From: Deltaproteobacteria bacterium
GTDB lineage: Bacteria > Myxococcota_A > UBA9160 > SMWR01
Direction of reading: 5' to 3'
DNA: 19,402 nucleotides
Assembly: GCA_019313605.1 (NCBI GenBank)
Contig: JAFDAW010000064.1
Coordinates: 1-19,402, forward strand
Both the position numbers and the translations under genes were made by a program. The stretch's first letter is position 1. Each line of letters starts with the position of its first letter. Below are positions 14,905 to 19,402 of the stretch, in pieces. The notes beneath the pieces are model-generated. The model did not search any database and was not told where the DNA came from. It saw only the letters and a list, made by a program, of their open reading frames with translations.

Positions 14905-15872
14905 GACCGACCGCTGCAATAACGCTGGCTGTGAGCCTGCTCTTTTCGAGCGCGGGTTGTTCGACCCATCCCATTACAACGACGGATCGCGACTTCTCGG
15001 ACACTGCGCTTCACGAAGAATTCGCTGAAGCTTCGGTGCGGCTCTACGTGCGCCGCCACGCGCGCCTGCTCGCAGTGAGCTACGCGATCCGCACCGCGGG
15101 CACGGATCTTTGCGGTGACGCCGTCGGCCCAATCCTCGGGATCGCAGCGTGGCGCAGCAACCCACTCTTCGGACGACCCTTCTTCGAAGCCCTGGAACGC
15201 ATCTACGGGGTCTGGGCCGGGAGCATCGCGGTGGTGGCCGTCCAACCCGGGTCACCGGCGGATCGCGCGGGCATTCGAGTCGGCGACCAGATCCTGCACG
15301 TGGCGGGTGACACGGTCCACTCCGACATCGACCTCTTCGACCGCGCGGCCGCATTCGAGGCTGGAGCGATTCCGATCACGCTTATGCGCGACGAACAAGA
15401 AATCCGCGTCTCCGTCGAGCCGCTTTCCGCGTGTCTCCCGGAGGCCTTCATCGAAATCGGCGATCTGATGCTGACAGATCGCGCGCGCGGCGATCACTTC
15501 TACGTCACCTCGGGTTTCATCCGCTTTGCGAAGACCGATGACGAACTCGCGCTCGTAGTCGCCCACGAACTCGCGCACCGCATCTCGGGCATGCGGGTCG
15601 TCCCAGGCCCCCAGGTCGAAGTTCGAGCCGATCGCCTCGGCCTGTATCTGGCCGCGCGCGCCGGTTACGACATTTCGGTTGCACCCGCGTTCTGGGATCG
15701 CGTTGCCCTCGAACAACCCTGGTCACTTTCGGACGATGTCGAGCACTACGGCTGGACCCGGGTTCCACCGCACGGCTACATGCCATCCCGCGCAGCGGCG
15801 ATCCGAAAAATCGTCGCCGAGATCCAACGCAAAATCGAAAACGGCGAAGCCCTGGCGCCCGGAAAGGACTAA
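14901..15872 (+). CDS. Lipoprotein PDZ plus M48-type metallopeptidase (second of the pair)
   Basis: This 323-residue paralogue of the gene before it has the same domain order. It has a type II signal peptide with lipobox SAGC (about Cys20), then VRRHARLLAVSYAIRTAG. The PDZ has QPGSPADRAGIRVGDQILHV. The catalytic core has HELAH at 222-226 and ExxAD with Glu240 (VEVRADRLGLYLAARAGYD). The two Cys of the first protein have equivalents here (TDLCGD and SACLPE). It therefore keeps all zinc ligands and is anchored by lipid in the envelope, while its partner appears soluble. The ATG at 14901 overlaps the previous stop. Whether the two form a heterodimer is inference from coupling and homology. Confidence 0.85.
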   Translation: MRPTAAITLAVSLLFSSAGCSTHPITTTDRDFSDTALHEEFAEASVRLYVRRHARLLAVSYAIRTAGTDLCGDAVGPILGIAAWRSNPLFGRPFFEALERIYGVWAGSIAVVAVQPGSPADRAGIRVGDQILHVAGDTVHSDIDLFDRAAAFEAGAIPITLMRDEQEIRVSVEPLSACLPEAFIEIGDLMLTDRARGDHFYVTSGFIRFAKTDDELALVVAHELAHRISGMRVVPGPQVEVRADRLGLYLAARAGYDISVAPAFWDRVALEQPWSLSDDVEHYGWTRVPPHGYMPSRAAAIRKIVAEIQRKIENGEALAPGKD

Positions 15873-15888
15873 AGCCGCGGCCTTTCCG
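15860..15888. terminator. Candidate bidirectional terminator hairpin
   Basis: An 8-bp stem CGGAAAGG/CCTTTCCG with a 13-nt loop covers the stop of the second metallopeptidase and lies 8 bp before the stop of the convergent lipoprotein-sorting gene. There is no clear T-tract on either strand. Confidence 0.35.
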
Positions 15889-15896
15889 TCAGCCTA

Positions 15897-16787
15897 TCAT
15901 TTGGATTCGGGTTCGGGTTCGGGTTCGGGTTCGGGTTCGGGTTCGGGTTCGGGCAACCTTCGCTCCTGCTCGAGGGTCGCAACCGTGAAAATCCGATCGC
16001 TGATGGGCGGGTTGACCCGAAGACCCTCGATCCGTACCAGCGTCGTTCCACCCCGTACCAAATCGGTCACGAGCAGTGAGGTGGGCAGGACATGACCCTC
16101 CTTCTCGACCATCGCGGACCGCGCAGCTTCGACGATCCGGTAGGGCGTCTCCTCGCTGCGCTTGTAGTAGCGCGTCGCCAGGATCGCGTGGTCCGACTGT
16201 GCGACGTCGAATTCCACCCGAGAATACGTCCCCTTACGGAGGAGCTTGGCGTCAATTCGATAGATCGCCTCGCCCGAGCGTTCGGCAATCTCGAGTTCAC
16301 CCAACTCGTACTGATCGAGGCGTTTGCGCTCCAGATCGTCAAAGGTCAGAGCACTACCAAGGAACGCATCATCTTTTTGCGCGGCGCTCACCCGGCGCGT
16401 CTTGCCGAGGGACGGCAAGAAGACGAACGCATCGTTACCCCGGTTCCGCTGTTCGATGGTCAGGATCGTCATCCCGCGCAGATACTCGGGAGCCGTTAGG
16501 CGAGCAATCGAATGAAGTCGCTGGTCGATCAGTTTCGTGACGTAGTGGACCGTACGCCGCGTCTCGTCGCCAGATTCTTCGCCGACCACCGATCCTTTTC
16601 GGACCACCAATTCGACCCGCGAAACTGCGTCGACGTCGTAGCGATTCGCGAACGCCGCGGTCAGCACACTCGCTGATGACGGCTGCGGACCCTCCTTCTT
16701 TTCGGCAGTAGCGGAAGCGAATGCGATCGCGCTGGAGATTGCGAGCAGCGAGCCGATGATTCCAATAGACCTGCCGATCGCGATCAT
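15897..16787 (-). CDS. LolA-like outer membrane lipoprotein-sorting protein with (Pro-Glu)8 tail
   Basis: This 296-residue exported protein has a signal peptide at residues 1-28 (GIIGSLLAISSAIAFASATA). The body follows the outer-membrane lipoprotein-sorting (LolA-like, PF17131-type) pattern. It has a stretch ending EYLRGMTILTIEQ, then DAFVFLPSLGKTRRVSAAQKDDAFLGSALTFDDL, then YSRVEFDV with RYYKRSEETPYRIVEA. Members usually sit near RND/MMPL exporters and are thought to bind lipids in the periplasm, but no exporter is in this window. The ATG at 16787 is chosen because it begins the signal peptide. The extra frame upstream overlaps msrA. The C-terminus is eight Pro-Glu pairs then SK, encoded by a hexamer repeat. 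It lies 17 bp downstream of msrA on the same strand. Confidence 0.82.
   Translation of the reverse strand: MIAIGRSIGIIGSLLAISSAIAFASATAEKKEGPQPSSASVLTAAFANRYDVDAVSRVELVVRKGSVVGEESGDETRRTVHYVTKLIDQRLHSIARLTAPEYLRGMTILTIEQRNRGNDAFVFLPSLGKTRRVSAAQKDDAFLGSALTFDDLERKRLDQYELGELEIAERSGEAIYRIDAKLLRKGTYSRVEFDVAQSDHAILATRYYKRSEETPYRIVEAARSAMVEKEGHVLPTSLLVTDLVRGGTTLVRIEGLRVNPPISDRIFTVATLEQERRLPEPEPEPEPEPEPEPESK
15906..15953. repeat. Hexanucleotide microsatellite, eight perfect copies
   Basis: TTCGGG on the plus strand is repeated eight times without a mismatch. On the minus strand it reads CCCGAA, giving eight Pro-Glu pairs at the C-terminus of the lipoprotein-sorting protein. Copy-number change would not shift the frame. 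Confidence 0.97.
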
Positions 16788-16804
16788 TCGATTCGAAATC
16801 CCTG

Positions 16805-17419
16805 TCAGCCAGATCCGGCCGATCCGGCCGGAAGTACGAGTCCTGTACCGCTCAATCCACAATAACCACTGGGATTCTTGGCAAGATACTGTTGGTGGTA
16901 ATCCTCGGCGAAATAGAATTCTGCCGCGCAAAGAATCTCGGTCGTGATCTTCCCGTAACCAGCGCCCACTAGGATCTTTTCGTAGGCATCCCGCGAAACT
17001 TTAGCGGCGCTCATCTGAGCATCGGTGTAGGTGTAGATCCCAGAGCGGTACTGGCTGCCGGCGTCATTCCCCTGCCGCATCCCCTGGGTGGGGTCGTGGT
17101 TCTCCCAGAAGATCTTCAGCAGCGCCTCGTAGGAGATATCCTCGGGATCGAAGAAGATCCTAACGACCTCTGCGTGGCCGGTTTCACCCGTGCAGACATC
17201 CGGGTAACTGGGATGCGCCGTTGTGCCAGCCGTATAACCGGCCGCCGTCGCGTACACCGGAGCTTCCCAGAACTTCTTTTCAACGCCCCAATAACACCCC
17301 ATGCCGAACATCGCAGCGTCGAGTCTCTCGAGGATTTCGGCGGGCGGCTGCATGGGGGTGCCGAGGACAACGTGCTGCGACGCGACCGCCATCGGCTCAT
17401 TTCGATTCGGCATCGCCAT
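16805..17419 (-). CDS. msrA: Peptide methionine sulfoxide reductase A
   Basis: This 204-residue reductase returns methionine-S-sulfoxide in proteins to methionine. The active-site motif is GCYWGVE with nucleophile Cys42 (Tyr in place of the more common Phe). TGETGHAEVV, FWENHDPTQGMRQGNDAGSQYRS and AEDYHQQYLAKNP are the family signature blocks. Cys187 in GYCGLSGTG is the likely resolving Cys. A second C-terminal Cys found in some three-Cys enzymes is absent. The ATG at 17419 follows GGGGAG with 6 nt spacing, which decides the start. The 3' end contains a duplicated GATCCGGCC giving a Gly/Ser/Ala-rich tail. No export signal is seen, so it is cytoplasmic. It is divergent from the small YbjN-like gene across 154 bp, and both start with an AAGGGGAG ribosome site. 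Confidence 0.95.
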   Translation of the reverse strand: MAMPNRNEPMAVASQHVVLGTPMQPPAEILERLDAAMFGMGCYWGVEKKFWEAPVYATAAGYTAGTTAHPSYPDVCTGETGHAEVVRIFFDPEDISYEALLKIFWENHDPTQGMRQGNDAGSQYRSGIYTYTDAQMSAAKVSRDAYEKILVGAGYGKITTEILCAAEFYFAEDYHQQYLAKNPSGYCGLSGTGLVLPAGSAGSG

Positions 17420-17573
17420 GTTAGACTCCCCTTCGCGCGAGAGGATAGCCGCTTTGTGCGCAAGAACCGGCACGATCGCAGATGCGGAGACACGCGCGAT
17501 TGACTCCGCCGCCAGACGATGGACGGCAGGCGTTACGATCGAAAGACACGGAATTCTGTAAAGGGGAGACTCA

Positions 17574-17969
17574 TTGGCCACCCAGAAACATTTTGCCCAT
17601 ATCCTCAAACGCGTGTGTCAAGACCAGGCGTGGGAACTCCTGCCCAGCGGTGTACAGGTCAGCTGGCCCAACGGTCGGCGCCAGTTGATCGAACTCAAAT
17701 TCTTCCAGTTCAAACACGAGGAGCTGGTTCGCCTCTTCACCACGATCGGCGACGTCGAAAGCATGAGTGCGGTTCGGCTCACGGTCGCGCTGCGCATCAA
17801 CGCCGAACTCGCCCACGGTTGCCTAGCGGTCCACGAGGACGACCTCGTCATGACCGACACATTGATGCTACGGGACGCCGACGCCGCGGAGATCGAGGCG
17901 TCGATCGCCTACCTGGCGGAGACCGCCGACTACTACGAAAAGACGATCTTCGAAACCGATCAGTATTGA
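17574..17969 (+). CDS. Small YbjN / secretion-chaperone-like protein
   Basis: This 131-residue soluble acidic protein has predicted alpha/beta character. The pattern WELLPSGVQVSWPNGRRQLIEL, SAVRLTVALRINAELAHG, CLAVHEDDLVMTDTLML and then a final helix with YLAETADYYEK resembles YbjN and the type III secretion chaperone-like fold. That similarity is by pattern only. The start is TTG at 17574: GGGGAG at 17563-17568 sits 5 nt upstream and no ATG in frame fits better. No catalytic residues are recognisable. It may act as a binding or adaptor protein. It is divergent from msrA and convergent with the membrane protein downstream, with a hairpin between them. Confidence 0.7.
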   Translation: MATQKHFAHILKRVCQDQAWELLPSGVQVSWPNGRRQLIELKFFQFKHEELVRLFTTIGDVESMSAVRLTVALRINAELAHGCLAVHEDDLVMTDTLMLRDADAAEIEASIAYLAETADYYEKTIFETDQY

Positions 17970-17982
17970 CGAGTGGGGAAGC

Positions 17983-18003
17983 AGCCACCGCGGGCGGGTG
18001 GCT
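17983..18003. terminator. Candidate bidirectional terminator hairpin
   Basis: AGCCACC and GGTGGCT form a 7-bp stem around GCGGGCG, between the stops of the two convergent genes (17969 on plus, 18003 on minus). It is GC-rich but has no T-run, so a rho-independent role is uncertain. Confidence 0.4.
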
Positions 18004-18320
18004 CAGTTGGTGGTACTGCCCTGAATCTTCTTTTCGCCACCGAGTGCGGCCACGGTCTTCCACGCGCTCACGAGCAAGCCGCCCCCGAACAGCACGCAGA
18101 GCAGCCCAATCGCCCACGCTCCAAAGACGTGGCCCGCCGCGTACGCGCGCAGTGCAAGCGAAACAAAGATCGTCAAGATGGCCGTGTACATCGCGGTCGT
18201 CGACAGCCACTCGATCACGGTCCGATTTCGACTCGGAGGGGTGAACGAAATCACCAGCCAGCCGATCACGAGGACCGAACCGGACGCGATCCAGATGATC
18301 TGATAGATGCTCAGCTCCAT
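18003..18320 (-). CDS. Small three-helix membrane protein, unknown function
   Basis: This 105-residue protein has three hydrophobic segments: IIWIASGSVLVIGWLVISF (about 8-26), a second in AMYTAILTIFVSLALRAY and a third in GAWAIGLLCVLFGGGLLVSAW. A short charged C-terminal tail (GGEKKIQGSTTN) follows. The ATG at 18320 is preceded by GAGGGG with 7 nt spacing. It follows the transketolase gene by 87 bp on the same strand and could be in the same transcript. I do not recognise a family. Confidence 0.75.
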   Translation of the reverse strand: MELSIYQIIWIASGSVLVIGWLVISFTPPSRNRTVIEWLSTTAMYTAILTIFVSLALRAYAAGHVFGAWAIGLLCVLFGGGLLVSAWKTVAALGGEKKIQGSTTN

Positions 18321-18407
18321 CGGTTATCCCCTCGCCGCTGAGTTCTTGTTGTCGGCTCCGCATCGGAACGACTTGATGACATTGCGCGGCTGCAGTTCAC
18401 CCACACC

Positions 18408-19402
18408 TCAAGGCGCGACGCTGCGAACGTGGGCGCGGACCCTCTCGGCGAGTTGCTCCGCGGTGAATCCATACTCGCGGGCTAGGTCTGCAAATGGCGC
18501 CGAGGTGCCAAAGCGATCGATCCCGTAGATCAACCCGTTGGCGCCCAGCACACGCCAGAGACTCTCGCCACGTGCCGCTTCGACGGCGACGACCGGAGTG
18601 CCGTCGTCGGGGATCACACCGTGCCGGAAATCCGCGCTCTGCTCGAGGAACAACTCCAGACACGGCAGGGAAACGATGCGCGCCGCGATGCCATCCCCGC
18701 GCAGCTGCGCCGCGGCTTCGACCGCGAGCGAAACCTCGGAGCCGGTCGCCACGAGAACCACGTCCGCCGACCCCTCCGGATCCTCGAGCACGTAGGCGCC
18801 ACGCCCCACCGCCGCCGACTCGAAAGTCGCCGGGCGATCGAGCGCCTTCAGGGTCTGGCGGCTGAGTGCGAGCAGTGCCGGTCCGTCCCGATGTTCGGCG
18901 ATCCAGGCCCAGGCCAGCGCGGTTTCGATCCCATCCGCGGGGCGGAAGACCCGCAGGCCCGGAATCGCGCGCAGCGAGTCGAGCTGCTCGATGGGCTGAT
19001 GGGTCGGACCGTCTTCACCCAGGAAGATCGAATCGTGGGTAAAGACGAAGATCGACGGTAGACGCATCAGTGCGGCGAGCCGGATCGCAGGGCGCATGTA
19101 GTCGCTGAAGATCAGGAAGGTTCCGCAATACGCGCGCAGGGTGCCGTCGAGCGCGATGCCGTTGGTGATCGCGCCCATCGCGTGCTCGCGAATCCCGAAG
19201 TGGATGTTCACGCCTGCGAAGGGATCGCCCCCTTCGTCGGAGGTCGAACCCACGACTCCCAGGTCTTTCAAGATCGGCGGTGCCGCCGAGCCGTCGAGGT
19301 CCGCAGATCCGCCGACGAAATACGGCGCGCAGCGGGCGAGTCGATCGAGCGCGACGGCTCCGTGCTTTCGAGTCGGGTTGTCGACGCCATCGAGCCCCTC
19401 GC
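18408..19402 (-). CDS. tkt: Transketolase, C-terminal part (5' end missing)
   Basis: The 331 visible residues are the pyrimidine-binding and C-terminal domains of transketolase, a thiamine-diphosphate enzyme of the pentose phosphate pathway or Calvin cycle that moves two-carbon ketol units. The frame is open to the right edge, so the cofactor-binding N-terminal domain lies outside the window. Motifs seen: TRKHGAVALDRLARC and GGSADLDGSAAP, HFGIREHAMGAI with the catalytic Glu, FLIFSDYMRPAIRLAALM, HDSIFLGEDGPTHQPIEQL with the substrate His, VVLVATGSEVSLAVEAA, and the end RFGTSAPFADLAREYGFT. It may head an operon with the small membrane protein. Nothing in the visible part looks damaged. Confidence 0.95.
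   Translation of the reverse strand, partial: EGLDGVDNPTRKHGAVALDRLARCAPYFVGGSADLDGSAAPPILKDLGVVGSTSDEGGDPFAGVNIHFGIREHAMGAITNGIALDGTLRAYCGTFLIFSDYMRPAIRLAALMRLPSIFVFTHDSIFLGEDGPTHQPIEQLDSLRAIPGLRVFRPADGIETALAWAWIAEHRDGPALLALSRQTLKALDRPATFESAAVGRGAYVLEDPEGSADVVLVATGSEVSLAVEAAAQLRGDGIAARIVSLPCLELFLEQSADFRHGVIPDDGTPVVAVEAARGESLWRVLGANGLIYGIDRFGTSAPFADLAREYGFTAEQLAERVRAHVRSVAP

Overview
The window is GC-rich, densely coded bacterial chromosome with several long runs of co-oriented, overlapping genes. Gene content (a TupABC-type tungstate/molybdate importer, DnaE2 and DinB translesion polymerases, PDZ-M48 peptidases, a Pro/Thr-rich secreted protein with tandem CYKA/LCVP repeats, Gram-negative lipoproteins and outer-membrane-type proteins) suggests a Gram-negative, deltaproteobacterium-like lineage (Myxococcota, Desulfobacterota or Binatota type). 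That placement is inference; no rRNA or marker gene settles it.

Left part (1-6306). The minus strand carries dinB, then tupA-tupB-tupC with GTGA and ATGA stop/start overlaps, then an SMP-30/gluconolactonase-like gene that runs off the left edge. Divergent from dinB is a complete M3-family oligoendopeptidase (pepF-like).

Middle (6307-10590). A secreted protein has a low-complexity Ser/Thr/Pro stalk containing a 24-bp minisatellite, followed by two copies of a roughly 100-residue Cys-containing domain. Next come two convergent broken genes: an SGNH/GDSL hydrolase that has lost its nucleophile block in an internal, out-of-frame deletion, and an FAD-dependent protoporphyrinogen-oxidase-like amine oxidoreductase split by one in-frame TGA. 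Their 3' ends meet in a perfect 33-bp inverted repeat with a 4-nt loop, which encodes the last five residues and the stop of both. A stand-alone response regulator receiver abuts the oxidoreductase upstream.

Right part (10591-19402). dnaE2 (error-prone Pol III alpha) carries an in-frame 27-bp triplication in its polymerase domain and a degenerate PHP site. It ends in a pair of structured ~65-nt repeats, the first of which supplies its stop codon. Two ATGA-overlapping paralogous PDZ plus M48-type metallopeptidases follow, one with an ordinary signal peptide and one a lipoprotein. Convergent to these are an LolA-like outer-membrane lipoprotein-sorting protein with a (Pro-Glu)8 tail and msrA. 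Divergent from msrA is a small YbjN/secretion-chaperone-like protein. A three-helix membrane protein and the 3' part of a transketolase gene (running off the right edge) close the window on the minus strand.

No rRNA, tRNA, CRISPR array, intact transposase or complete mobile element was seen. The most unusual signals are the two different structured repeat elements sitting exactly on gene ends (8694-8763 and 13770-13900), the paired pseudogenes around the first, the PDZ-M48 pair, and several in-frame tandem repeats (24, 27 and 6 bp).
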